DNA of 49,542 nucleotides from an uncultured Winogradskyella sp. (GCA_905480385.1 CAJQQC010000030.1:1-49542); one strand, 5' to 3'. Numbered from the stretch's first letter, positions 18,043-27,976 are shown. Translations and numbers: made by a program. Notes: a model not told the origin generated them from the sequence alone.

Positions 18043-20331
18043 TTAGTTAATTATAATTTCATCAATAAATGTCCATGCTTTATTGCCAGCACCTTGTTTT
18101 CCTTCTGGGATTTCGCCGTAGTTTTTCACTACTATTTCTATCTGACTGACTGTAGTAGGTTCTATTTTATAAGAATGGTTAACTATTATATCACCGTTAT
18201 TTTTAATACGATTAATGTCATTAAGTGTTCTTCCATCTTCTTGGAGTTTAAAACTAAACCCTATTTCCTCTGGTGCATAAATCCACTGGCCATTTCCATT
18301 ATGAAATCGAGTGGAGATTGAGTTAATTTCCTTTGGCGTTGAAAAGTTTATAGTAACAATAATATCTTCTCCCCAAAAGCCTAACCATTCCTTATCACCA
18401 TAACGGCTATCGCTTCCATTAATACCATTTATTAAACCTTCTGCACCACTTCCTGAATACGCTTTATGAGGCGTTTTATCAATGGTGATTTTTGCACCAA
18501 CAGCTTTATGGAAATTGATATTTTGTATAAATGGTTGCCCTAGTTGCTCTTTAGCATTAAAAACTGAAGCATTTAGTTCTATACTTTCAGAAATCGGAAT
18601 TTGAGATATGTAAATTTCTGATGCTATTGTAGGTTCATTACCATCTAAAGTATAACGAATGTCTTTGCCTTCTGTTAGCGTTTCTAATTTGTAAAATGAC
18701 TTGCTGTTAACTGAAATCATTTCACCGTTAATTTCAAACAAATGATTCGCGTAATTGATATCCAAAACGTCTAATCGTTTATGGAAATTTTCAACTCGAG
18801 ATACAAAATCTTCATAATTTTTATTCTCAGCATTCGTCCAAATCACTTCACTCATTGCTAATATTCTTGGGAACGCCATGTACTCTACTTGCTCTGTAGT
18901 TGGCATATATTCGGTCCAAATATTCCCTTGTGCACCTAAAATATATTTAGCTTCATCAGAATTTAATTCTTCGGGAATTGGATTAAAACCATACACCTTT
19001 TCTAGTGGTAAATAACCACCAATTGCTGTGGGTTCGTCATCGTTATCAGATTGGTAATAATCAAAATAACAATGTGAAGTTGTTGTCATCACTACATTAT
19101 GCCCTGACTTTGCTGCCTCAACGGCACCATTTGTTCCTCGCCATGACATCACTGTCGCATTTGGTGCTAAACCACCTTCAAGAATTTCGTCCCAACCAAT
19201 AATCTGTTTCCCTTTAGAATTCAAATATTTTTCCATTCGGGTAATAAAATAATTCTGAAGTTCATGCTCATCTTTTAGACCTTCAGATTTAATTAAGGCT
19301 TGACTTTCAGAACTATTTTTCCATTGTGTTTTTGGCGCTTCGTCACCTCCAATATGAATATATTCACTAGGAAAAAGTGCTACAACCTCATCCAAAACAT
19401 TCTCAAGAAATTTAAAAGTCTCTTCTTTTGGGCAATAAATATCTTCGAAAACACCCCATTTCGTAGCTACATCAACCTTATCACCAGAACATCCTAATTC
19501 TGGATATGCAGCGATAGCAGCTTGGCTGTGCCCAGGCATTTCGATTTCTGGAATGACCGTTATAAATCTTTTCTGTGCATAGGCGACAATGTCTTTAACT
19601 TCTTCCTGAGTGTAATAACCTCCATATTTTTTACCATCAAACTGATGTGGTTGATTACTATAATGACCTATAAGTGTTTCTTTTCTATAAGCTGCAACTT
19701 CTTGTAATTTTGGATACTTTTTTATCTCTATGCGCCAACCTTGATCGTCTGTCAAATGCCAATGAAACGTATTCATTTTTAGCATAGCTAAGGCATCGAT
19801 GTATTTCTTTATAAATTCAACTGGATACATATGGCGTGACACATCGAGATGCATGCCACGATAAGAGAATACAGGATTATCCTCAATTTTTAGTGTTTGT
19901 ATATTGATACCTTCAGACTTGAAACCATCTTTTATAAATTCCGGAGGCAGTAACTGAATGAGAGATTGGACGGCATAAAAGACGCCTTTGGGTGAACTTG
20001 CCTTTATTGTTATTTCTTCGGTATTGACATCTAAAATATAAGCTTCAGGGTTTTTAATACTCTTATCTAACAAAAATCTCATTGTGTTTGCTTTCCCTGT
20101 GTTTAAACCAAAAACAGGTGTAAATAAAGATTCCCAATAGGCAACTGCAGGTTCAAGTTCAGCATCATATATAAGATTGGTATTTGAACTCAAATAAAAT
20201 TCGCCAGCAGTAATATTCAAATTATTTGGGGCCGGAATTATTTGAGGCTCAATGACAATTTGCTTATTCTCTTGACATGCAAAACAAATCAAAACCAAAA
20301 ATAAAATGATGTGCTTTTTCTTGAAATTCAT
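18043..20331 (-). CDS. Beta-N-acetylhexosaminidase, glycoside hydrolase family 20, lipoprotein
   Basis: The product is 762 residues with a lipoprotein signal ending LVLICFAC. An N-terminal GH20b domain (about 30-150) leads into the catalytic barrel: GMHLDVSRHMYPVEFIKKYI, FHWHLTDDQGWRIEI and HIGGDEAPKTQW, with the Asp330-Glu331 pair that supports substrate-assisted catalysis. A chitobiase-type C-terminal domain (YTLDGNEPT near 570) and a discoidin-like domain follow. It should remove terminal beta-GlcNAc or GalNAc. It is the first gene of GH20-cutC-GH2 and lies divergent to the GH92 gene, 38 bases apart. Confidence 0.95.
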   Translation of the reverse strand: MNFKKKHIILFLVLICFACQENKQIVIEPQIIPAPNNLNITAGEFYLSSNTNLIYDAELEPAVAYWESLFTPVFGLNTGKANTMRFLLDKSIKNPEAYILDVNTEEITIKASSPKGVFYAVQSLIQLLPPEFIKDGFKSEGINIQTLKIEDNPVFSYRGMHLDVSRHMYPVEFIKKYIDALAMLKMNTFHWHLTDDQGWRIEIKKYPKLQEVAAYRKETLIGHYSNQPHQFDGKKYGGYYTQEEVKDIVAYAQKRFITVIPEIEMPGHSQAAIAAYPELGCSGDKVDVATKWGVFEDIYCPKEETFKFLENVLDEVVALFPSEYIHIGGDEAPKTQWKNSSESQALIKSEGLKDEHELQNYFITRMEKYLNSKGKQIIGWDEILEGGLAPNATVMSWRGTNGAVEAAKSGHNVVMTTTSHCYFDYYQSDNDDEPTAIGGYLPLEKVYGFNPIPEELNSDEAKYILGAQGNIWTEYMPTTEQVEYMAFPRILAMSEVIWTNAENKNYEDFVSRVENFHKRLDVLDINYANHLFEINGEMISVNSKSFYKLETLTEGKDIRYTLDGNEPTIASEIYISQIPISESIELNASVFNAKEQLGQPFIQNINFHKAVGAKITIDKTPHKAYSGSGAEGLINGINGSDSRYGDKEWLGFWGEDIIVTINFSTPKEINSISTRFHNGNGQWIYAPEEIGFSFKLQEDGRTLNDINRIKNNGDIIVNHSYKIEPTTVSQIEIVVKNYGEIPEGKQGAGNKAWTFIDEIIIN

Positions 20332-20369
20332 TTTAGTATCTTAGATGCATTAAAATTAGTAATCTTTTG

Positions 20370-23300
20370 ATGAATCCTAAATTTATTTCCACTTTCCTTG
20401 TTGTATTCCTTCTTTTTGGATGTCAAAACGAAAATTCCACCTTAACTGCTAAAAAAGACCAACCGCTCATAAACTATGTAAACACGTTCATTGGCACTGG
20501 TGGTCATGGTCATACTTATCCTGGCGCATCTGCTCCTTTTGGGATGATGCAATTAGGTCCAGACACACGTTTGGAAGGTTGGGATGGCTGCTCTGGTTAC
20601 CATTATTCTGACGAATATATTTATGGTTTTTCTCATACGCATTTAAGTGGCACAGGAATTAGTGATTATGGCGATGTGCTTTTAATGCCAACTAATCAAC
20701 AAATTTTTAATAATGGTGCAGATGGTCAACCTGGTTATCGAGCTCATTTTTCGCATGATAATGAATCTGCCGAACCTGGATATTATAAAGTACACTTAGA
20801 TTCTACAAATATTGACGTGGAATTAACCGTTTCTAAACGAAGTGGTATTCATAAATATCAATTTCCTTCATCAGACAATCAGTATGTGATTTTAGACTTA
20901 GTTCATCGAGATAAAGTTCTAGATGCTAAAATTGAAAAGATTTCCGACACAGAAATTGTAGGTTTTAGACACTCTGAAGCATGGGCAAAAGATCAACGTT
21001 TGTTTTATGCCATTAAAACATCACATCCGTTCTCAGATCTTTTACAATCTCCTGAAAAAACAGGAATGCCAGGTGGACGACGAAGTGCTTTAAAATTTAA
21101 TAATCCAGACAATGACCCTATTTATATAAAGGTTGGTATTTCTTCTGTGGATATTGAAGGCGCACAACAAAATTTAGAAGCAGAGATTTCGAGTAAAGAT
21201 TTTGAAATAATTAAAAGTGACGTTCAGAATTACTGGGAGAAACAACTCGAAAAAATTGTTATTGAAGGTGATAATCTAGATAATAAAACCAATTTCTATT
21301 CGGCTTTATACCATACCATGCTAGCACCAAATCGCTACCAAGATGTCGATGGACGTTATAGAGGTATGGATTTAGAAATTCATAATGCAGAATTTGATTA
21401 CTATTCTGTGTTTTCATTATGGGATACCTACCGTGCAGCACATCCACTTTATACTATTATTGAACAAGAAAAAACAAACGATTTTATAAATACGTTTTTA
21501 GCCAAATATGATGAAGGTGGCATAATGCCGATGTGGGATTTGGCTGGGAATTACACCGATTGCATGATTGGTTATCATGCAGTACCAGTAATAGCAGATG
21601 CATATTTAAAAGGCATACGCGATTATGATACAGAAAAAGCTTTTGGGGCCATGAAACACTCTGCCACTCGTGATAAATTTGGACTAGAAGCTTATAAAAA
21701 ATATGGATTTATTCCTGTTGATGAAGAAAGCGAATCGGTTTCCAAAACCCTCGAATACGCCTATGATGATTGGACCATTGCACAAATGGCAAAAGACATG
21801 GGTAAAACTGAAGACTACAAAAATTATATTGAACGCGCACAGAACTACAAAAATGTATTTGACCCCGAAAGTAAATTTATGCGTGGGCGTTTTAGAAATA
21901 CTTGGTTTGCACCATTTGATCCTTATGAAGTTAATTTTAATTATACCGAAGCCAATTCATGGCAATACAGTTTTTATGTGCCACAGGATATTTCTGGATT
22001 CATAGAATTATTAGGCGGAAAAGACCAACTGGAAAGTCAACTGGACGAATTATTTACTGCAAAAACAGAAACCTCAGGACGTAATCAATCAGATATCACA
22101 GGATTAATTGGTCAGTATGCCCATGGTAACGAACCTAGTCATCACATGGCGTACTTGTATAATTTTGTGAATAAACCGCACAAAACACAAGAGCGTGTTT
22201 ACCAAATTTTGACGGAGCTCTATAATAATTACCCAGACGGTGTTTCTGGTAATGAAGATTGTGGGCAAATGAGTGCTTGGTATGTCTTAAGCTCAATTGG
22301 GTTTTATTCTGTTACACCAGGCAGCAATGAATATATCATTGGAACACCTCTTTTTGATAAAGCAACCATAAATTTGGAAAATGGCAAACAGTTTACAGTT
22401 ATTGCTAATAACAGAAGTGAAACCAATATATACATTGAAAGCGCAAAACTTAATGGTAAGCCTTTAGAGAAAACGTTCATTAATCATTCAGATATAATCG
22501 AAGGTGGGACTTTAGAATTCACAATGACGGATAATCCTGCTGTTTGGGGTTCAAGAGAAGGTCAAGAACCTAAGACTGAAATTAAAGACCACATCATTTT
22601 ACCTTCTCCATATATCGAAAAGGGCGATATTACCTTTAGAGGTAGTACTGAAGTAGTTTTAAATACTTCAGAAAAAGATGCAAAAATCTTTTATGCGCTG
22701 GACGAAAACGAGTTTCAACGGTACAACAAACCATTTACAATTACTAAGGACACAAGAGTGAAATTATATTCTGGAAAAGGAGATTTAAAAAGCCCAGTTT
22801 TAGAAACACCATTCTATAAGATTGACCCAAATCTAAGCATCAAGCTCGAATCTAAATTTGCGAATCAATATTCAGCTGGTGGAAATGATGCCCTAATCGA
22901 TGGTATTAGAAGCACCAAAAATTATAGAACAGGTAGTTGGCAAGGTTACTGGAACACTGATTTGGTGGCAACTATTGATTTAGGAAAAGTAAAATCCATA
23001 GAAAAAATTTCAACAAATTTTTTACGAGATCAAGGTGCTTGGATATTTCATCCTACCGAAGTTGAATATTTGGTTTCCAATGATGGCCAAAATTTTAAAT
23101 CAATTGGAAAAAAGATATTAGATACAAAACCAAAGAATTACGATATTGCTATAGAAATTATTGAAATGAAAGTCCCAAAATCTAAATATAGATATGTCAA
23201 AGTCATCGCCAAAAAACTTGGTAATTTACCTGAATGGCATATCGGAAATCCAATGAATGGAAAAAGCTGGATTTTTGTAGATGAGATTTCAGTAAAATAA
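20370..23300 (+). CDS. Alpha-1,2-mannosidase-type glycoside hydrolase family 92, lipoprotein
   Basis: From the ATG at 20370 the product is 976 residues; a TTG three bases earlier is also in frame but less likely. The lipoprotein signal MNPKFISTFLVVFLLFGC is followed by GH92 motifs: VNTFIGTGGHGHTYPGASAP, GFSHTHLSGTGISDYGD, and, in the (alpha/alpha)6 domain, SLWDTYRAAHPL, GNEPSHHMAYLYN and GNEDCGQMSAWY. GH92 enzymes are calcium-dependent exo-alpha-mannosidases acting on high-mannose N-glycans. A C-terminal part from about 745 contains a chitobiase-like domain and a discoidin-like domain similar to those of the GH20 protein. The sugar transporter follows after 26 bases. Confidence 0.95.
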   Translation: MNPKFISTFLVVFLLFGCQNENSTLTAKKDQPLINYVNTFIGTGGHGHTYPGASAPFGMMQLGPDTRLEGWDGCSGYHYSDEYIYGFSHTHLSGTGISDYGDVLLMPTNQQIFNNGADGQPGYRAHFSHDNESAEPGYYKVHLDSTNIDVELTVSKRSGIHKYQFPSSDNQYVILDLVHRDKVLDAKIEKISDTEIVGFRHSEAWAKDQRLFYAIKTSHPFSDLLQSPEKTGMPGGRRSALKFNNPDNDPIYIKVGISSVDIEGAQQNLEAEISSKDFEIIKSDVQNYWEKQLEKIVIEGDNLDNKTNFYSALYHTMLAPNRYQDVDGRYRGMDLEIHNAEFDYYSVFSLWDTYRAAHPLYTIIEQEKTNDFINTFLAKYDEGGIMPMWDLAGNYTDCMIGYHAVPVIADAYLKGIRDYDTEKAFGAMKHSATRDKFGLEAYKKYGFIPVDEESESVSKTLEYAYDDWTIAQMAKDMGKTEDYKNYIERAQNYKNVFDPESKFMRGRFRNTWFAPFDPYEVNFNYTEANSWQYSFYVPQDISGFIELLGGKDQLESQLDELFTAKTETSGRNQSDITGLIGQYAHGNEPSHHMAYLYNFVNKPHKTQERVYQILTELYNNYPDGVSGNEDCGQMSAWYVLSSIGFYSVTPGSNEYIIGTPLFDKATINLENGKQFTVIANNRSETNIYIESAKLNGKPLEKTFINHSDIIEGGTLEFTMTDNPAVWGSREGQEPKTEIKDHIILPSPYIEKGDITFRGSTEVVLNTSEKDAKIFYALDENEFQRYNKPFTITKDTRVKLYSGKGDLKSPVLETPFYKIDPNLSIKLESKFANQYSAGGNDALIDGIRSTKNYRTGSWQGYWNTDLVATIDLGKVKSIEKISTNFLRDQGAWIFHPTEVEYLVSNDGQNFKSIGKKILDTKPKNYDIAIEIIEMKVPKSKYRYVKVIAKKLGNLPEWHIGNPMNGKSWIFVDEISVK

Positions 23301-23326
23301 AAACTAACTAACAATCAATATAAATC

Positions 23327-25006
23327 ATGAGTAACCAACAAACTAATAAATCAGCACTAACAACCTTAGTAACGGTCTTTTTTTTCTGGGGTTTTATTGC
23401 AGCCTCTAATGGTGTATTTATTCCCTTTTGTAAAACCTATTTTAATATAGACCAATTTCAATCCCAATTGGTAGATTTTGCATTTTATGGGGCTTACTAT
23501 ATTGGTGCATTATTGCTATTTGTTATTTCTAGTTCTATAAAAAAAGACATCGTTAATTCTTGGGGTTATAAAAAAGTCATCGTGTATGGATTATTATTAT
23601 CTGCAGTAGGTGCTTTTGTTATGTATCCTTCAACGGCAGGTGCAGAGCAAGGTCAAACAGCAGTATTCTATTTTGTATTAATCGCACTTTTTATTGTTGG
23701 TCTAGGTTTCTCTTTACAACAAACTGGTGCTAATCCATTTGCCATTGCGCTCGGTGCACCTGAGACAGGTTCTCATCGCTTAAATCTTGCTGGCGGTATA
23801 AACTCTTTCGGAACAACAATTGGACCTATCGTCGTAGCTCTTGTCTTATTTGGAACAGCATCTGTTAGTCCTCAAGAATTAGTTTCAATGATTAAGAATA
23901 ACGAAATTACTTTAACCACAGTACAATTATTATATCTAGGTGTTGGTGCTTTATTTTTAATTGCAGCTGCGCTTTTTCATTTTTCTAAAAAATTACCTGC
24001 ACTTAAATCAGATACACCTTTTGAACCTGCAAACAAAGCGCGAAATCTCTTAGTCGTATTAACTTTAATAATAGTGGCTTGCTTTGGCTATATTTTTAGT
24101 ACATATTCTGGTAATACAGAAGTAACTGAATCCGTTGAAAACATTCGTTTAATATTATTATTTGTCGCTTTAGTTGCCGTAATAGGTTCAGTATTTATTG
24201 CTAACTCTAGTGCTTCCAAAAAACCTGAAGGTTGGGGCGCCATGAAATACCCTCAACTGATTTTAGGAATGCTAGCCATCTTTACTTATGTTGGCGTAGA
24301 GGTTACTATTCAAAGTAACTTAGGAGAACTTTTAAAGACCGTTGCAGATAAAGTCAATAACTTAAATCCTTTAGGTCTTCCTGTTTTAAATGATGCAGGT
24401 ATTGCACCATTTATATCACTGTATTGGGGTGGCTTAATGATTGGTCGTTGGGTAGGTGCTATTACAGTATTTAATCCAAGTAAAGGATTAAAAAAGGCAC
24501 TATTAATCATTGTACCATATATTGCTTTTGCTGTTATATTGATTGTTAATAGAGCAGGTGGGAAAAGTTTTTCGTCTGATGAAATACTTTTCTTTGCCAT
24601 CTGTGTTGCTGTGCAAATTGGAGGCTTTTTCCTAGCTAAGGATAATCCGGTTAGAACACTCAAAATATTTAGCATACTAGGTATGTTAGGAATGCTTATC
24701 GGCTTATTTACAACAGGAAATTTAGCATTATTTGCATTCTTATCTGGTGGGTTATTTTGCTCAATTATGTGGCCATGTATTTTTACATTGAGTATTGCTG
24801 GCTTAGGTAAATACACCTCTCAAGGTTCTGCATTTTTAATTATGATGATTTTAGGTGGTGCTATTATTCCACCATTACAAGGTAAGCTAGCAGACATATT
24901 TAATATTCAATCGTCTTATTGGGTTGCTGTTTTCTGTTTTGTTTATTTACTTTTCTATGCATATAGAACTAAAAAAGTATTGGACAAACAAGGCGTGGCT
25001 TACTAA
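23327..25006 (+). CDS. Sugar MFS transporter, FucP-like family
   Basis: The 559-residue protein has 12 or more membrane helices. The start [19 protein letters not shown], the loop [18 protein letters not shown], and [20 protein letters not shown] with [18 protein letters not shown] mark the fucose/glucose/N-acetylglucosamine branch of the major facilitator family. It is longer than FucP (about 440) because of extra membrane segments in the middle, near residues 235-305. It should import a monosaccharide by proton or sodium symport; mannose or GlcNAc fits the neighbouring hydrolases. It lies between GH92 (26 bases) and glycosylasparaginase (11 bases) as part of one operon. Confidence 0.9.
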   Translation: MSNQQTNKSALTTLVTVFFFWGFIAASNGVFIPFCKTYFNIDQFQSQLVDFAFYGAYYIGALLLFVISSSIKKDIVNSWGYKKVIVYGLLLSAVGAFVMYPSTAGAEQGQTAVFYFVLIALFIVGLGFSLQQTGANPFAIALGAPETGSHRLNLAGGINSFGTTIGPIVVALVLFGTASVSPQELVSMIKNNEITLTTVQLLYLGVGALFLIAAALFHFSKKLPALKSDTPFEPANKARNLLVVLTLIIVACFGYIFSTYSGNTEVTESVENIRLILLFVALVAVIGSVFIANSSASKKPEGWGAMKYPQLILGMLAIFTYVGVEVTIQSNLGELLKTVADKVNNLNPLGLPVLNDAGIAPFISLYWGGLMIGRWVGAITVFNPSKGLKKALLIIVPYIAFAVILIVNRAGGKSFSSDEILFFAICVAVQIGGFFLAKDNPVRTLKIFSILGMLGMLIGLFTTGNLALFAFLSGGLFCSIMWPCIFTLSIAGLGKYTSQGSAFLIMMILGGAIIPPLQGKLADIFNIQSSYWVAVFCFVYLLFYAYRTKKVLDKQGVAY

Positions 25007-25017
25007 AATAATAAAAC

Positions 25018-26025
25018 ATGAAACGTAGAAAATTTTTAAAAAATGCGTCGCTAACAGGTGTTGGCTTAGCTGTTGGAACAGCTGTAACGTCTTGTAATGA
25101 GCAAGTCGAAGATAAATCAATTGCCTCAAAAGAAAATCCTGAGTCCAAAGCCGTTTTGCCGGTTGTCGTTGCCACTTGGCATGTTATAGATGCAACCGCA
25201 AAAGCTATGGAAGTTATAGAATCTGGTGGAAGTGCTCTAGACGCAGTTGAACTGGGTTGTAAAATTGAAGAGGCTAACGAAAAAGGGCAATCTGTAGGTA
25301 AAGGTGGCTTACCAGATAGAGAAGGCAACGTAACACTCGATGCCTGTATCATGGATAAAAATGGAAATTGTGGCGCTGTATTATATCTTAAAGATATAAA
25401 GCATGCTGTTTCTGTAGCTCGAAAAGTTATGGAAGACACACCTCACGTGATGCTAGCAGGAGAAGGTGCAAAACAGTTTGCATTAGAGTCTGGATTTGAA
25501 GCTGAAGATTTATTGACAGAAGCTTCAAAAAAAGCTTGGGAAAAGTGGAAAGTTGAATCCAAATACAAACCGATTATAAATATTGAAAATCACGATACAA
25601 TAGGCATGCTTGCTGTAGACAAAAATGGAGATGTTTCAGGTGCATGTACAACAAGTGGTTTAGCTTATAAAATGAATGGTCGTGTTGGAGATTCACCGAT
25701 AATAGGTTCTGGATTATTTGTAGATAATGAAGTTGGTGGTGCTGTAGCAACTGGTCTTGGAGAAGAGGTCGTGAAAACCGTTGGTAGTTTTTTGATTGTA
25801 GAGTTAATGCGTCAAGGAAAATCGCCACAAGAAGCTTGTGAAGAAGCTATTGGCCGCATCGTTAATAAACCAGGAAAGGATTATAAAGATTTTCAAGTCG
25901 GTTATATTGCCGTTAATAAAAAAGGAGAAACAGGTTGCTACTCTATTCATCAATGGTTTAGTATGACTAAATTTCAAGATGGTGTGAATGAACAAATTCA
26001 ATCACATTTTTTTAATAAATCTTAA
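25018..26025 (+). CDS. Glycosylasparaginase (N4-(beta-N-acetylglucosaminyl)-L-asparaginase), exported
   Basis: The 335-residue protein begins MKRRKFLKNASLTGVGLAVG and then TSC, a twin-arginine-like lipoprotein signal. It belongs to the Ntn-hydrolase asparaginase-2 family: GGSALDAVELGC early, NVTLDACIMDKNGNCGAVLY, and the autocleavage site HDT with Thr194 as the nucleophile exposed after cleavage, followed by GDSPIIGSGLFVDNEVGG. It hydrolyses the bond between GlcNAc and Asn, the last step in removing an N-glycan stub. It is the third gene after GH92 and the transporter, and its stop overlaps the convergent aldehyde dehydrogenase stop by 3 bases. Confidence 0.95.
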   Translation: MKRRKFLKNASLTGVGLAVGTAVTSCNEQVEDKSIASKENPESKAVLPVVVATWHVIDATAKAMEVIESGGSALDAVELGCKIEEANEKGQSVGKGGLPDREGNVTLDACIMDKNGNCGAVLYLKDIKHAVSVARKVMEDTPHVMLAGEGAKQFALESGFEAEDLLTEASKKAWEKWKVESKYKPIINIENHDTIGMLAVDKNGDVSGACTTSGLAYKMNGRVGDSPIIGSGLFVDNEVGGAVATGLGEEVVKTVGSFLIVELMRQGKSPQEACEEAIGRIVNKPGKDYKDFQVGYIAVNKKGETGCYSIHQWFSMTKFQDGVNEQIQSHFFNKS

Positions 26026-27434
26026 AACCACTTTACAGTGAGTCTTGCTAACTTTTCTTTGATTCCTGTATAAGGTGGAAATAATAATTCTGTAATTCCA
26101 AATGTATGTTGTTTTACAACAGCACGCTCGTTACTAAAAGCTTTGAAACCATAGTAACCATGTGATTTTCCTATACCACTATTATTTACACCTCCAAAAG
26201 GTAAATTATGATTTGCATAATGAATAATATTGTTATTAATACAAGTGCCACCAGCTTTGGTATTGTTTAGTAATTGTTTTGTATTCTTTTTACTCTTACT
26301 ATAAATATATAATGCTAAAGGACGCTCTTTAGTATTAATATATTCAATAGCCTCATTAATAGTCTTATAAGTTACTATTGGAAGTATTGGTCCAAAAATT
26401 TCATCTTCTAATAATGAAGCATCATTACCCAAATCAGAGACTATTGTTGGTGCTATGTACTTAACGTCTTCATTAGAATTTGCGCCACTATTTATCGTTG
26501 CATGTTTTGATTTTGCATCATCTAAATGAGCTTTAAGGCGATTAAAATGTTTTGACGTTACAATACGCCCATAAGAATCTGAAGTTTCCGGATTCTCGCC
26601 ATAATATTCTTTTAACCATGTTTTGCATTCCTTAATAAATGCATCCTTTACCGTTTCATCTACTAGCGCATAATCAGGAGACACACAAATCTGTCCACAA
26701 TTCATAAATTTACCCCACATGATTTTTTTTGCAGCTGTTTTTAAATTTGCAGTACTATCAACAATCGTTGGAGATTTACCACCTAATTCTAAGGTTATAG
26801 AAGCAAGATGTTCAGCAGCAGCTTTCATAACAATTTTACCAACTACTGGCGACCCAGTGAAAAAGATATGATTAAAAGGTAATTTTAGTAAGTCCGTAGA
26901 ACTCTGTACTTCACCTTCTACTAAAGCGACTTCATCTTCACTAAACACAGACTGTACAATTTTCTTCATAAGCGCTGAAGAATGAGGTGTCATCTCTGAG
27001 GGTTTAATAATCGCAGTATTACCAGCAGCAATAGCAGACACTAAAGGTCCAAACGTTAGGTTAAAAGGGAAATTCCAAGGCGAAATAATTAGGCAAACAC
27101 CTTTAGCTTCGTATTTAATATAAGATGAAGCACCTAACATTGATAGTGGTGTTGGTACTTTTTTGTTACGCATCCACTTGTGTAAATTACTTTTTACATA
27201 TTTTATATCTCCAACTATCTGATAGATTTCTGTCATTTCAGATTCGACATCTGGCTTTCCTAAATCGTTATATAGTGCTTCTTTAATGTCATCTCTAAAA
27301 GTGATTTCTATAGCTCGTTTAAGTGTGTTTAACTTGTTAATTCGTTGATTATAGGTACTATTAGCAACCTTATATTGATTACTTTTTTGCTTTTGGAACA
27401 GATTATAATATGGATTATTAGTGTTTTTTGTCAT
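26022..27434 (-). CDS. Aldehyde dehydrogenase family protein
   Basis: The product is 470 residues, with the usual NAD(P)-binding and catalytic elements: ISPWNFPFNLTFGPLVSAIA, FTGSPVVGK, TLELGGKSPTIV (general-base Glu), and NCGQICVSPDY with the catalytic Cys. It ends in a short hydrophobic tail (GITELLFPPYTGIKEKLARL) seen in the membrane-associated class 3 branch that oxidises fatty or aromatic aldehydes. The substrate cannot be set from sequence. It is a single gene, convergent with the glycosylasparaginase gene, and has an inverted repeat just before its start. Confidence 0.93.
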   Translation of the reverse strand: MTKNTNNPYYNLFQKQKSNQYKVANSTYNQRINKLNTLKRAIEITFRDDIKEALYNDLGKPDVESEMTEIYQIVGDIKYVKSNLHKWMRNKKVPTPLSMLGASSYIKYEAKGVCLIISPWNFPFNLTFGPLVSAIAAGNTAIIKPSEMTPHSSALMKKIVQSVFSEDEVALVEGEVQSSTDLLKLPFNHIFFTGSPVVGKIVMKAAAEHLASITLELGGKSPTIVDSTANLKTAAKKIMWGKFMNCGQICVSPDYALVDETVKDAFIKECKTWLKEYYGENPETSDSYGRIVTSKHFNRLKAHLDDAKSKHATINSGANSNEDVKYIAPTIVSDLGNDASLLEDEIFGPILPIVTYKTINEAIEYINTKERPLALYIYSKSKKNTKQLLNNTKAGGTCINNNIIHYANHNLPFGGVNNSGIGKSHGYYGFKAFSNERAVVKQHTFGITELLFPPYTGIKEKLARLTVKWF

Positions 27435-27460
27435 TATATAGTATTGATTTTAAAGGGCTA

Positions 27461-27486
27461 TCGACGGAAAACGTGTATTTCGTCGA
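27461..27486. repeat. Inverted repeat upstream of the aldehyde dehydrogenase gene
   Basis: TCGACGGAAA and TTTCGTCGA pair across a 7-base spacer, with one bulged G. The repeat is 27-52 bases before the aldehyde dehydrogenase start, between two divergent genes. It could be an operator or an mRNA hairpin. Confidence 0.45.
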
Positions 27487-27567
27487 TGTTTTAAACAATT
27501 GCTTTCCGTTTATCTAAAAGTCTCCTTGATTGGTCTAAAATTTTCTTTACAAGCCCTCACCGTGACT

Positions 27568-27575
27568 TATGTTTG
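27568..27575 (+). promoter_or_regulatory. Probable -7 element for the small basic protein gene
   Basis: TATGTTTG matches TAnnTTTG. The upstream ATG at 27569 lies inside this box, so translation must begin at the next ATG, 27608, about 28 bases after the predicted transcription start. Confidence 0.55.
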
Positions 27576-27607
27576 TACTGTTGTTAAAAATAAGAACAAT
27601 AAAACAA

Positions 27608-27865
27608 ATGAAAAACTTAATTCTATTACTAGTATTTCTCACTCTACCATTAGTAGAGTTCTCGCAGTCTGAAAAGCCTGTATCTGCAGATGCTACAGAA
27701 TTAGTTGTTCTAAAAAAGGTAGAGGAAGCTGCGCCAAGAAAGGCTAGAGCATCTCGTAATGCCAAACATATTAAAGTTAATTACAAAAAAAGCAACGATA
27801 TCATTAGCATTAAAGCTTATCGCAAGAGTCTTAGAGACAAAGTGCGACGCGTAAAATTATGCTAG
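27608..27865 (+). CDS. Small exported basic protein, unknown function
   Basis: From the ATG at 27608 the product is 85 residues. A clear signal peptide (MKNLILLLVFLTLPLVEFSQ) is followed by a short acidic part and then a strongly basic region rich in Lys and Arg (KARASRNAKHIKVNYKKS and later KSLRDKVRRVKLC) with a single C-terminal Cys. I do not recognise a family. The start is set by the promoter at 27568-27575. The gene has two terminators after it, so it is a free-standing, well-bounded transcription unit. The basic charge suggests binding to the cell surface, LPS or nucleic acid; this is inference. Confidence 0.65.
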   Translation: MKNLILLLVFLTLPLVEFSQSEKPVSADATELVVLKKVEEAAPRKARASRNAKHIKVNYKKSNDIISIKAYRKSLRDKVRRVKLC

Positions 27866-27892
27866 GACACAATAATTTAGTTTTAAATCGTA

Positions 27893-27922
27893 AAATCCTT
27901 TTGTCGCAAGATGAAAGGATTT
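27893..27922 (+). terminator. Terminator of the small basic protein gene
   Basis: AAATCCTTT and AAAGGATTT pair across a 12-base loop and are followed by a T run. It begins 27 bases after the stop codon. Confidence 0.7.
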
Positions 27923-27934
27923 TTTATATAAAAA

Positions 27935-27961
27935 AGCCCAATTGAAAATTTCAATTGGGCT
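27935..27961. terminator. Bidirectional terminator between the small protein gene and rng
   Basis: AGCCCAATTGAAA and its exact complement are separated by one base and flanked by an A run and a T run. It ends 15 bases before the stop of the convergent RNase G gene. Confidence 0.88.
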
Positions 27962-27976
27962 TTTTATTAATAGATA

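Noticed and set aside
24310..24816. A 168-codon minus-strand frame opposite the sugar transporter
   Set aside because: It is antisense to a transporter with clear family motifs.
24969..25439. A 156-codon minus-strand frame opposite the transporter/asparaginase junction
   Set aside because: It is antisense to two clear genes, and its composition follows their codon pattern.
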